NCBI RefSeq assembly: GCF_000379625.1
Contig: NZ_KB903218.1
Coordinates: 1 to 64,000 of the forward strand
Length of the DNA: 64,000 nt
Source: Actinomycetospora chiangmaiensis DSM 45062
GTDB lineage: Bacteria; Actinomycetota; Actinomycetes; Mycobacteriales; Pseudonocardiaceae
Reading direction: 5' to 3'
The position numbers and the translations under genes were made by a program. How positions within the stretch are numbered: the stretch's first letter is position 1; each line of letters begins with the position of its first letter. Positions 26,576-35,236 of this stretch are shown here, one piece after another. Below the pieces are notes generated by a model, which saw nothing but the letters and a program-made list of their open reading frames with translations, was not told where the DNA came from and did no database searches.

Positions 26576-27139
26576 TCAGTGCGGCGACCCGTACGGGCCC
26601 GGTGGTGGAGGGGGCGGCCACGGGCTCCCGTAAGCCTGTCCGTAGTGGGGCGGCTGGGGGTACTGCGGCGGTGGTGGCGGCCCGTAGGGAGCCTGCGGGC
26701 CGTACGGCCGTCGCTGCCCGTAGGGCGGCCGGAGAGGTGGCCCGGCCGGCGATTGCGGTGACGCGCCCGTCCTGTCGCTGGAGAATGTCCGCTGCAGCAT
26801 CCGGAGCCAGCCCCGCACCCCTCTCCGGCGGGCCGACCAGAGCAGCAAGCCCGAGGCGGTGACCCCGACGAACAGGCTCACGAGCCGACCGGTCGAGGGG
26901 GACGATGTCGCGGCGGGGTCGTTCGCGGTGGCGAACATGACCACGGCCTCGAGGGCGAGGAACACGTAGCCGCGCGTGAGGATGTTCCGGAGCTGCCACC
27001 GCAGGAAGATGGCCACGAGTCCCATCCAGTTCCCGAACAGCAGGGCAATCCAGAGCACCACGCCCAGCACGACGCCGTTGATGAACGCCCAGAACGGCCC
27101 GACGAGGAAGCCGGAGACGAAGTACATGATGGACTGCAA
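26576..27139 (-). CDS. Polytopic membrane protein with Pro/Tyr/Gly-rich tail
   Basis: A 187-residue protein with about four hydrophobic segments (MYFVSGFLVGPFWAFINGVVLGVVLW and onward) and a C-terminal tail of PYG and PP repeats after residue 125. TTG at 27139 is preferred because GGGAGG lies eight bases upstream; a GTG at 27184 lacks a ribosome-binding site. Pro-rich tails of this kind occur on many actinobacterial membrane proteins. No specific function. Confidence 0.65.
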   Translation of the reverse strand: MQSIMYFVSGFLVGPFWAFINGVVLGVVLWIALLFGNWMGLVAIFLRWQLRNILTRGYVFLALEAVVMFATANDPAATSSPSTGRLVSLFVGVTASGLLLWSARRRGVRGWLRMLQRTFSSDRTGASPQSPAGPPLRPPYGQRRPYGPQAPYGPPPPPQYPQPPHYGQAYGSPWPPPPPPGPYGSPH

Positions 27140-27256
27140 GAGGGTGACCTCCCGACACGGTGAGTCCAATTCGTAGACGTTCACACGGTGTCAAATCGTG
27201 CTTCCCCAAGCTTCCGTGCCAGCACGGACCGGCCTTGCGCCGATCGGGGGAGCAGA

Positions 27257-27925
27257 TCAGTGCCGTGTGGCATTCCCGCTGGCCTGCAGCCACGTGAGGG
27301 CTGCGAGGACCCGGCGGTTGTCCTGATCGCTGTTCGTCAGCTGCAGCTTGCCGAAGGTGCTGGCGATGTGGGCCTCGACGGTGCGCGCGCTCAGCGAGAG
27401 GGCCTCCCCGATCCCGACGTTCGACCGTCCTTCGGCAATCAGCCGCAAGACCTCCTGCTCCCGCGGGCTGAGCGAGTCGAGCGCGCCGCTGGTCCGCTGG
27501 TGGCGGACGAGCCGCGCCACGATGTCGGCATCGACGGCCGTCTGCCCCACCGCGACGCGGTGCAGGGCGTCGACGAGGGCGCTCGGCGCCTCCACCCGGT
27601 CCTTGAGCAGGTAGCCGATGCCACTGCTCCGGATCTGTAGGAGGCGGGTCGTGTAGGAGATGTCGTCGTAGGTCGACAGCACCAGGAGCCCGACGTCGGG
27701 ACGGGACGCGGCCAGCTCGCCGGCGACGCGTAACCCGTCGTCGTCCCGGCGCGCGGAGGTAAGGCAGATGTCGAGGACGGCGACGTCGGGCCGGTCGCGT
27801 TCCACCAGCCGGAGGAGGTCGTCCCCCCGGGCGACATCGCCGACGACGGTCTGCCCGACCGTCTCGAGCAGCAGGCGCAGGGCGGCCCGGAACAGGCCGG
27901 AGTCGTCGAGCAGCGCTATCCGCAC
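27257..27925 (-). CDS. NarL/LuxR-family response regulator
   Basis: A 222-residue response regulator with an intact receiver: acidic pocket LLDDS, phospho-acceptor Asp52 in VAVLDICL, and the Lys in YLLKDR. A LuxR HTH follows (LSPREQEVLRLIAEGRSNVGIGEALSLS and onward). The ATG overlaps the 3' end of the upstream histidine kinase gene by 10 bases, so they form a two-component pair. Target genes unknown. Confidence 0.92.
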   Translation of the reverse strand: MRIALLDDSGLFRAALRLLLETVGQTVVGDVARGDDLLRLVERDRPDVAVLDICLTSARRDDDGLRVAGELAASRPDVGLLVLSTYDDISYTTRLLQIRSSGIGYLLKDRVEAPSALVDALHRVAVGQTAVDADIVARLVRHQRTSGALDSLSPREQEVLRLIAEGRSNVGIGEALSLSARTVEAHIASTFGKLQLTNSDQDNRRVLAALTWLQASGNATRH

Positions 27926-29685
27926 GGCAACATCGCCCGCACGCTCGTGCCGCCGCCGGCGCGGTCGCTCACGTCGAGATCCCCGCCGAGCGCTCGCAGC
28001 CGGTCCTCGAGCCCGCGCAGGCCGGAACCGGCTCCCGGCTGCGCGCCGCCACGCCCGTCGTCCTCGACGCGGAGTCGTATCGCGTCATCGGCAACCGTGA
28101 CGCTCACCCACGCCCGGTTCGCGTGTGCATGGCGAGCGATGTTGGTCAGAGCCTCGGCGCCGACGAAGTAGATCGCGGACTCCACCTCGGGGTCGAACCG
28201 GGCTTCCGGGACGTCGAGCTCGGTCGGGATGCCCAGGCCCTCGGCGACTCTCTCGAGAGCCGGTCCGAGACCCTGATCGGTGAGCACCGCGGGGTGGAGT
28301 CCACGGGCGAGGTCACGGAGGTCGCCGAGGGCGCGGGCCAGGTCCTCCTGGGCGCGGGCGATCACTGCGGTCGCTGCCGGCTGGTCGTCGACGTGGACCC
28401 GAGCAGCGCTCAGCGTCGCGCTCACGGCCAGCAGGCTCTGCTGGGCACCGTCGTGCAGATCGCGCTCGATCCGCCGTCGTTCCCGCAGGGTCGCCGCGAC
28501 GATGCGCTGCCGCGAGGCACGCACCTCCTCGAGCTGGCAGCGGACCTGCTGGTGGAGCCGGCCGTTCGACAGCGCCAGACCGCCGGCGCCGATGGCCGCC
28601 GAGACGAGGCCGCGGTGGCGTCGCAGCACGGGGTCGGTGAGCAGCATCGCCAGCGGATCACCGTGTGCGTCGGCGATCTCGATCGCCCAGCGTCCCTCGT
28701 GGGTCTCGGGCGCAGGGTCGGGTTGGTTGTCCTCGGTGACGTACCGCCTCTCGGCGGCGAGCCAGAAGTAGAGCTCGAGACTGGGGTCGCGCAGCGCGGT
28801 GCGCAGCGCCCCGCGGACGGACGACGCTGTGGGTGCCTCGGTCAGGCTCAGCACGAGGTCCGCCACGGCGGCGCGAGCCATGTGGGTGCGGACCGCCGTG
28901 ACGACGAAGGAGACCGGGATCGTCAGGACGGCCACCGCGATCAGCACCAGGGCCAGCTCGTGCGTGCGCTCGGGCAGCGGGACGAGGTGCACGACCGCGA
29001 ACACGATCCCGGTCAGCGTGACCGACGCCGTCGTCACGACGGCGGGCAGCGCCTCGACCCGGCCTAGGCCGTGTGCGCGCCGGAGCTTCACCGCCAGCAT
29101 CACCAACAACACCATGAGCAACAGGCCCAGCCCGCTGAACCAGACCGCGGACACCAGGCCGTGTGCCTTCTCGCCGAGATCCCAGCCGATCCAGAAGACG
29201 TCGCTCGGCAGGCCTTCCCACTCGGGCCGGCCGGTGACGGCGCAGACGGTGGAGCCGCCGCAGCCCCAAACCCCGAGGGCGACGACGTACGTCGTAGCCG
29301 TACGACGGGACATCGTCCGCTGCGGGTACCGCAGGAGCGCTGCCGCTCCGGCCACGTACCACCCCGGCCCGATCACCTCGCTCAGGAACGGAAGCGGCCC
29401 CGACCGCCACTCGTTGACCCAGGACAGCGCCCAGAGCGCGCCGACCAGCACGAGCAGGCGTCCCGTCGTGCGTTGGTCCGGGTCCCCGGCGAGGACGACG
29501 CCCGCCACCGCCACCGAGACGGCCACCCCGACGTTCACGCCGAACGTCAGTGGGTCGTAGCCCGCGAGCGGTGCCATCATCGCGCCGGACAGGAGCCCCA
29601 CGGCGACGGCGCCAGCGATGGCTCGTCGGACGACGGGGGAGAGGGCTGAGTGGCGCGGAGCATCTGCCGCCAAGGTCACCGCCAT
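27916..29685 (-). CDS. HisKA_3-type sensor histidine kinase
   Basis: A 589-residue membrane sensor kinase partnered with the NarL-type regulator. The N-terminal half has about seven to eight transmembrane helices (residues about 20-265), a GAF-like or signalling linker (about 275-380), then the dimerisation/phospho-acceptor helix RERRRIERDLHDGAQQS with His411. The HATPase ends in EDDGRGG and SGLRGLEDRLRALGG. ATG 29685 follows GGGGGTGG. The sensed signal may lie in or near the membrane. The divergent neighbour starting near 29876 may be regulated with it. Confidence 0.92.
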   Translation of the reverse strand: MAVTLAADAPRHSALSPVVRRAIAGAVAVGLLSGAMMAPLAGYDPLTFGVNVGVAVSVAVAGVVLAGDPDQRTTGRLLVLVGALWALSWVNEWRSGPLPFLSEVIGPGWYVAGAAALLRYPQRTMSRRTATTYVVALGVWGCGGSTVCAVTGRPEWEGLPSDVFWIGWDLGEKAHGLVSAVWFSGLGLLLMVLLVMLAVKLRRAHGLGRVEALPAVVTTASVTLTGIVFAVVHLVPLPERTHELALVLIAVAVLTIPVSFVVTAVRTHMARAAVADLVLSLTEAPTASSVRGALRTALRDPSLELYFWLAAERRYVTEDNQPDPAPETHEGRWAIEIADAHGDPLAMLLTDPVLRRHRGLVSAAIGAGGLALSNGRLHQQVRCQLEEVRASRQRIVAATLRERRRIERDLHDGAQQSLLAVSATLSAARVHVDDQPAATAVIARAQEDLARALGDLRDLARGLHPAVLTDQGLGPALERVAEGLGIPTELDVPEARFDPEVESAIYFVGAEALTNIARHAHANRAWVSVTVADDAIRLRVEDDGRGGAQPGAGSGLRGLEDRLRALGGDLDVSDRAGGGTSVRAMLPCG

Positions 29686-29875
29686 CGCCACCCCCCTATG
29701 TTGCTTGCCGCCCCCGGGGGGCGAGCGTCCGTGCTGAGCCGTGGTGCACCCGGGCCCCCGGCGAGGACATCGACCACGACCGTGCGCCGTTAGTCCGGAC
29801 GCCCGAGCATGACCCGGATGGCCCATCCGGTCGCGGACGCGTTGGTCGACGATGTCGACCAACGGCAGGGGGCTC

Positions 29876-31192
29876 ATGGGTGGGGCGATGTCCGACGCGC
29901 AGGTGGCGGTCGGGGTGCGGGCGGTCGCGTTGGCGTCCGCCTTCCTCGTCCGCACGCTGCGCGACTCGCAGTTCCTGGCCACGGCGGCGGGCGAGACCGC
30001 GCCCGGCATCGTCGAGGCATCCACGGAGACGGCGGTCGTGGAGGGCGATCGCCGCGGCCGACTGAAGAGCCTGGCCCGGCGTGGGGGCGAGCTCGCCCGC
30101 CAGGGAGGCGAGTACGCCCGGCAGGGGCTCGACCGATGGGTCTCGACGCGTCCGGGCACTCCTGCCTGGAAATCGGCGAGCCGCGAGCAGCGATGCGATT
30201 GGTGGTTCGCCAACCTCGGGCGGGCGACCGCCGTGCTCGCGGCGCTCCCCGGGCTGACGGGGGCGGCCTCGGACCGGGTGCCGGTGCGGGAACTGCTGTC
30301 TGCGGCAGGGCAGGGGCTCCTCCTCGTGGCGATCGCCGTCGAGTACGGGATCGAGGACACGGAGGATCACGTGTCACTCATCGGCGAGGTTCTCTTCGGT
30401 CGCCGACTGGACCTCGCCGCCCCGCGCGATGCGGCCGTGGCCGCACAGGAGGCTGAGGCCCTCGCCGGAGGCGCGAAGCGTGCGGATTCGACCCGCCGGA
30501 CACAGGCCGCGGCGCTCGTCCGAATCGGCCGGACGCTGACGCAGCTCGAGGCGGAGCTCGACAAACGGCCGCAGGGACACCGGGGCCTGAAGTTGATGGG
30601 GTCGCTGCCGGGCGTCGGCGTGATCGGGCATTACAAGGGCGAGCGCCACGGGCTCGGCATCGTGTCCGACCGTGGGCGCGCATGGTGCGTCCAGCGCCTC
30701 GGCCGGCGGGCCTTCGGCGCTGCAGCGCCGTCGCCGACGAACCAGACCGAGCAGCCCGCGATGCCGTCAGCGCTCGTGCCACCGGCAGGGCCACGCGGCC
30801 CTCGGGTGATCGCGGGGGCGGCTTTCGCGGACCGCGTGGTGGCCCGTCGGGCTCTCAGCGAGCTCGCTGGCTCCGACTCGGCCCTGATCCAGGGGGCCGC
30901 CGTCGCCGCGTGGCTCACGCCGGGAGACGGCGTGCTCGAGGAGGTCGTGCTGGCGGTGACGCCGATCGACGTGCGGGTCGTCGGCCGAGCCGGGATCCGG
31001 CCGCGCCCTGCCGTGTGGACGTTCGCCCACCACCACCTCGCCCGCGACGTGGTGCAGTGGGCGGGCGGCCCGGTCGACTTCGCGGTGCAATTGCCCGACG
31101 GTCGCTGGCTCGGGATCCGGTTGATGAATCAGGACGACGCGGAAGCGGTACGAGCGGCCCGCGCGACGGCGAGGGCGGGCACGAATTCATGA
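29876..31192 (+). CDS. Hypothetical protein of about 438 residues
   Basis: Family not recognised. The N-terminal part has amphipathic helices and repeated ARRGGELARQGGEYARQG. A hydrophobic stretch (AAGQGLLLVAIAVEYGI) follows near residue 150. The middle has LMGSLPGVGVIGHYKGERHG, and the C-terminal third looks like a separate alpha/beta domain (VIAGAAFADRVVARRALSELAG and onward). Start ambiguous: ATG 29876 follows AGGGGG closely, and ATG 29888 follows GGGTGGGG. It is divergent from the sensor kinase and convergent with the CATRA-like genes. Confidence 0.6.
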   Translation: MGGAMSDAQVAVGVRAVALASAFLVRTLRDSQFLATAAGETAPGIVEASTETAVVEGDRRGRLKSLARRGGELARQGGEYARQGLDRWVSTRPGTPAWKSASREQRCDWWFANLGRATAVLAALPGLTGAASDRVPVRELLSAAGQGLLLVAIAVEYGIEDTEDHVSLIGEVLFGRRLDLAAPRDAAVAAQEAEALAGGAKRADSTRRTQAAALVRIGRTLTQLEAELDKRPQGHRGLKLMGSLPGVGVIGHYKGERHGLGIVSDRGRAWCVQRLGRRAFGAAAPSPTNQTEQPAMPSALVPPAGPRGPRVIAGAAFADRVVARRALSELAGSDSALIQGAAVAAWLTPGDGVLEEVVLAVTPIDVRVVGRAGIRPRPAVWTFAHHHLARDVVQWAGGPVDFAVQLPDGRWLGIRLMNQDDAEAVRAARATARAGTNS

Positions 31193-31265
31193 CCAGCTGG
31201 CCGTGCTCGGCTTCCTCGCAGTCCTGACCGGGTCCACGACCGGTAGAGCTCGAGACTGACCCCCA

Positions 31266-32873
31266 TCAGTCAGCCATGTCCGTCGGACACGGCTCCGTCG
31301 TGTTGCTGCGGACCAGGGCGCCCTTCGTGTCCGGAGGAGAGAGGTCCGAACGGTTCTCGCGCCCGCCCGCGCGGGACGCCGTCACGGCGGACACCAGCGC
31401 GATCAGTGCACCAACCCCGGCGCCGAGCCAGGACTCGTTCGACGGTGCGATTCGGCCGCTCAGCTCAGCCACGACGGACGCGACCGTCCAACCCACTCCG
31501 GCGCCGAGCAGTGTCGCGGCGAGCACCACGAGAGCCGTCGCCTGCCGTCGGCCGGTCCGGTTCCAGCTCCTCAGCACGAGGAGCGAGCTGAGCAATGCAA
31601 GGCATGTCAGGACGAAGACCACTGGCCCCTTGACCTGGTCCGGGACGGGAACTTTGTACTGGAAGGCCTGGATCGCGGCCAGCGCCATGAGCAGCGCGCT
31701 CACGACACCGGTGGCCGCGAGATTGATGCGCTCTCGTCGCAGCTGGAATTCCTCGCCGCGATCCTGGAGCGCCGACTGCAGGAGGCTGTCGGCCTCATCA
31801 GTGATGCTCCGTCCACGCTGAAGGCGCTCCCGCAGAGAGGCCTCCTCGACGCGGAGTTGTGCGCAGTGCCAGTCGGCGAGCGCTGAGTCGTCGGCGAAGG
31901 GGCCCCCCGGCTTTCTGATGTCCAGATAGGCGGCCATGTTCGCGGTGGTCACGCCGACGGCGGCGAGGAGTCGCTCCCGTTCGCCCAGCGCGGCGATCAG
32001 GCCGAACTCGTCCGCCTGGAGCGCCCGGACCCGGGCCGAGGCTCTGATCAGGCCGTCAGGGTCTGCGGCGTCGTCCTTGGCAAGCGGGCTGATGTGCTCC
32101 ACCAACGCACCGAGCGCCTGGTCGTTCTCGCGCAGCATCTGATGGAGGCCGGCCACGTCGGGACGACGCGATGCCAGGCCTCGCAAGGTCGCGGCGTGCA
32201 GGAGGTAGGACGCGAGAGGCGTCATCTCCGGAGTGCCACGACTCCAGGTCCAGGCACTGAGCTCTGCGTCGCGCGACTCCTTGGCGAGGACGACGAGGCG
32301 GCGGTGATTCTCGATGTCGCCACCCCCTCGTTCCGGCGCCGTCCAGACCGCGAACTTGCCCAGCCCTGCCGATCGCACGACGGTCCCGGTGGCTGTCCAG
32401 GCCGGATTCGCGGCCGACCCGTCCACCGCGGCACCGACACGCTCGCAGAGCTCCTCGTCGACGCTCAAGGGTCCCTTCGAGGAGACCCGGCCTTGCAGGA
32501 TGCGCGCGGCGCCGAGAAGGCCTACCCGGCGCGGGCCAACCAGCGTCTCCCAGTCTGACTCTGCCTGCTGCCAGCCTTTCGTCCCGTCGTTTCCGAACGA
32601 ACGCAGCACCCCGAGGACGAGGACGTCGTGGACCCGCCGCAGGACCACCTGGTGGAGCCCGACATCAGAGCGCTCGCGGAGGGCGATGATCCCCTGCTTC
32701 GGCTCGGCGGTGGTGTCGAAGTGCTCCGGCAGATCGTTCGGGTAAGCCCCTACCTGGTCCTCCAGACAGAGCTGTTCGACCGCATGGGTCCACAAGCACG
32801 CCGCCGCTGCCTTGTGGTCGACCAGCAGATAGGCGTAGCCGACGAATTCCTGACCGAAGAGTTCAGTTGGCAT
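31266..32873 (-). CDS. CATRA-type conflict-system membrane protein (tentative)
   Basis: A 535-residue protein. From memory it fits the family named CATRA (caspase and TPR repeat-associated) conflict-system protein: an N-terminal domain opening with FVGYAYLLVDHKAAAA, the SDWETLVGPRRVGLLGAARILQG block, a helical middle, and a C-terminal anchor of about four helices (NLAATGVVSALLMALAAI onward). ATG 32873 overlaps the upstream small gene by 11 bases. Role inferred: a membrane-tethered effector or sensor working with the small CATRA partner and the divergent CHAT protease. Family assignment needs a profile search. Confidence 0.65.
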   Translation of the reverse strand: MPTELFGQEFVGYAYLLVDHKAAAACLWTHAVEQLCLEDQVGAYPNDLPEHFDTTAEPKQGIIALRERSDVGLHQVVLRRVHDVLVLGVLRSFGNDGTKGWQQAESDWETLVGPRRVGLLGAARILQGRVSSKGPLSVDEELCERVGAAVDGSAANPAWTATGTVVRSAGLGKFAVWTAPERGGGDIENHRRLVVLAKESRDAELSAWTWSRGTPEMTPLASYLLHAATLRGLASRRPDVAGLHQMLRENDQALGALVEHISPLAKDDAADPDGLIRASARVRALQADEFGLIAALGERERLLAAVGVTTANMAAYLDIRKPGGPFADDSALADWHCAQLRVEEASLRERLQRGRSITDEADSLLQSALQDRGEEFQLRRERINLAATGVVSALLMALAAIQAFQYKVPVPDQVKGPVVFVLTCLALLSSLLVLRSWNRTGRRQATALVVLAATLLGAGVGWTVASVVAELSGRIAPSNESWLGAGVGALIALVSAVTASRAGGRENRSDLSPPDTKGALVRSNTTEPCPTDMAD

Positions 32874-33252
32874 GCCGGGCCGGTTGCTTCGTGGTGTCCG
32901 GCGGCACGGTAGGGCCAGCGGCCAGGAGCGATGCCAGGTCGGTGACGAGGGCCCGCACGGTCGGCGGTGCTTCGACGACGGGCTCTCGCCCGATGCCGGT
33001 CGCACGATGCGGGGTGGCCTCGGCGAGATCAGCGACGCCCTCGCGGAACTCCTCACGGTCGCCGCGTCGCGCGGCCGCCAGGGTGCGCGCGAGCGCGGCC
33101 TCCACCGACGCCCATCGCCTCGGACCGGCGGCCACGCCATCCAGTTCGCCGACCAGGGCCTGCAGTTCCACCTGCGCCGCAGGGTCGAGCCACATCGTCT
33201 CGCTGCGGGCGGAGTCGTCGCTCACGGAGCGCACCGTACTCGGTCGATTCAC
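32863..33252 (-). CDS. CATRA-associated small protein (tentative)
   Basis: A helical soluble protein of up to 129 residues. The segment WLDPAAQVELQALVGELDG, then RRWASVEAALARTLAAAR, then ATPHRATGIGREPVVEAPP matches my memory of the small partner of CATRA systems. The start is uncertain: GTG 33252, GTG 33225 and ATG 33195 are in frame, none with a strong ribosome-binding site. It is coupled to the large CATRA protein and divergent from the CHAT gene, with only about 65 bases between, so both directions probably share control. Confidence 0.65.
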   Translation of the reverse strand: MNRPSTVRSVSDDSARSETMWLDPAAQVELQALVGELDGVAAGPRRWASVEAALARTLAAARRGDREEFREGVADLAEATPHRATGIGREPVVEAPPTVRALVTDLASLLAAGPTVPPDTTKQPARHAN

Positions 33253-33317
33253 CCGAGGTGATGTCCCGCGGACGAGTGCAGTGGGCCATGATGTGCGACG
33301 GCAAGGGGGGAGGCGCC

Positions 33318-35189
33318 GTGCGCGGCGACGGGGGGAACCGGGGCGGCGACGGCCTCGATCAGGCGGTGAGGCAAGCGGAGAAGGCCGTGGGGGCGGCGTC
33401 CGCCGGGACGGAGGAGCATGTCCTGCTCCTCGTCGGTCTCGCGATCGCGCTCATGCAACGCGCAGAGGCCACGGCACGGTTCGACGACTACCGCGCGGCC
33501 CACGACCGGCTAGAGGAGGCGCGCTCCCGGACCTCGGGACCTCGGGATCCGGTCCGCCCGGTGATCGACGGTGCGCTTGCCGATGTCCGGCGGTTCCTCG
33601 GAGACGGAGACGGCGCCTGCGCGGCGGCCGTGGAGGGTCTGCGCGCGCAGGTCTGGCAGGTCCTGGCCCACCATGCACAGGCTGGTCTCCGGCACGCGGT
33701 ACGGGATATCGGCGCTGACGCCGTCCACGCCGCGCGGATCTGCCTCGGACACAGCGACTCCCGTCGCGCCGTGACGGCGCTCGACCTGGGCCGTGGTGCG
33801 GCGCTGTTCGCCGCAACGGCGACCGGCTCGCTCGAGCAGCTCCTGGGGTCCTCCGGCGACCTGGACCTCCTCGCGCGCTGGCGCACCGCGGTCGCCGCCG
33901 GGCCGGGGAACCTGCCCGCGGGGCTGCGACGGGAGGTGTTGGCCGCTGCGTCGGCCGTGGACGATGGGGCTTCCGTGCTCGACCCACCCGGGGTGGGGGA
34001 AATCGGCGACGCCCTGCAGGCAGTCGGGGCGGATGCGCTGGTCTATCTCCTTCCGGGGGACGGATCGATCATCGGATACGCGGTCGTGGTGTCGGCCGCG
34101 GGTCGTGCCGGCTACATCGGACTCCCGAACCTGTCGGTGGCCGCCTTCCCGGTGATCGAGAGGTACTTCGCTGCGGCCGCACGGCGGGTGCCGAGCGGCG
34201 ACGACACCGCGGCGGACGAATTCGCCGGTTCCCTCGAGCCGCTCTGCCGCTGGGCATGGGATGCCGCGCTCCGTCCGCTCGTCCAGCAATACCTCCCCGG
34301 ACTGCCGCCCCCGGATCGAGAGCGGCCTCGACGGGTCGTCCTGGTTCCGATGGGCGATCTCTCTCGCGTGCCCTGGGCGGCTGCTCGCGACGAGAAGGGC
34401 ACCTACGCCGTCGAGAGCCTCGCGATCACGCAGGTGGCATCGGCCCGGATGCTCTGCCGGACGGCGTCGCTCGCGCCGGTGCCGCTCTCCCGGACCGGTC
34501 TCGTGGTGGCGGACCCCGATCTCGGGGCGCTGAGTGCTGAGCCCCAGCTGCGACACGCGCGCGCCGAGGGGTACGCCATTCAGCGGGTCTTCTATCGAGG
34601 AGCGCGCTTTCTCGGCCGACGCCCGTCCGGCCCGAGTCCCTCCGGGGCGGGTACCGCTACAGAGGTCCTGGAGTGGCTCGATTCCGACGATCCGGCGGAG
34701 GGCACCGTCGCTCATCTGGCCTGCCACGCCGTGGTCGACGCCGTGGGGCCTAAGCCGACCGCCCACGTCGTCCTCGCGGCCGGGAGCAGCCTGCACGCCG
34801 AGGACCTGGTCGGTCGAACGACCGCTGGGCCCGGGCGGGACATCGGGCTCGTAGTTCTCTCGGCATGCCGGAGCGGCGGTTCAGTCCTCGGGCACGACGA
34901 GGCCTACAGCTTGGCCTCCGCCCTGCTGGCTCGGGGTGTGCGTGCGGTGCTGTGCACCCAGTGGCCGGTCTCCGACGTGGTGGCCCCTCCTCTGATGTTC
35001 ATGGTCCATCACTACCTGCATCACGATCAGCTGCCCGTGTGGGAGGCGCTACGGCTGGCCCAACTGTGGGCTCTGGACCGGGCGAGGTCCCTACCCGACG
35101 CCATGCCGGCGCCTCTGCAGGTACAGGCCGCCAGCGCGGTCCTGGCGCGGCCGACGGCCTGGGCGTCGGTCGTGCACTGGGGTCGGTGA
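33318..35189 (+). CDS. CHAT-domain (caspase-like) protease with helical repeat N-terminus
   Basis: A 623-residue protein with a helical, TPR-like N-terminal region (residues about 10-160) and a C-terminal CHAT peptidase domain (about 330-623). The catalytic dyad is complete: His470 in AHLACHAVV and Cys517 in VVLSACRSGGS. RVVLVPMGDLSRVPWAA near 340 is the usual CHAT strand-turn, and GVRAVLCTQWPVSD follows the active site. GTG 33318 follows GGGGGGAGG. In CHAT/caspase-like conflict systems such proteases cleave a partner or effector on a signal. The next gene encodes a CHAT-like protein without the dyad, and the divergent pair is CATRA-like. Confidence 0.88.
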   Translation: MRGDGGNRGGDGLDQAVRQAEKAVGAASAGTEEHVLLLVGLAIALMQRAEATARFDDYRAAHDRLEEARSRTSGPRDPVRPVIDGALADVRRFLGDGDGACAAAVEGLRAQVWQVLAHHAQAGLRHAVRDIGADAVHAARICLGHSDSRRAVTALDLGRGAALFAATATGSLEQLLGSSGDLDLLARWRTAVAAGPGNLPAGLRREVLAAASAVDDGASVLDPPGVGEIGDALQAVGADALVYLLPGDGSIIGYAVVVSAAGRAGYIGLPNLSVAAFPVIERYFAAAARRVPSGDDTAADEFAGSLEPLCRWAWDAALRPLVQQYLPGLPPPDRERPRRVVLVPMGDLSRVPWAAARDEKGTYAVESLAITQVASARMLCRTASLAPVPLSRTGLVVADPDLGALSAEPQLRHARAEGYAIQRVFYRGARFLGRRPSGPSPSGAGTATEVLEWLDSDDPAEGTVAHLACHAVVDAVGPKPTAHVVLAAGSSLHAEDLVGRTTAGPGRDIGLVVLSACRSGGSVLGHDEAYSLASALLARGVRAVLCTQWPVSDVVAPPLMFMVHHYLHHDQLPVWEALRLAQLWALDRARSLPDAMPAPLQVQAASAVLARPTAWASVVHWGR

Positions 35190-35236
35190 GTGGCCGTGAG
35201 GACGACACGGACGACGACACCACGCGGAGGAGATCG

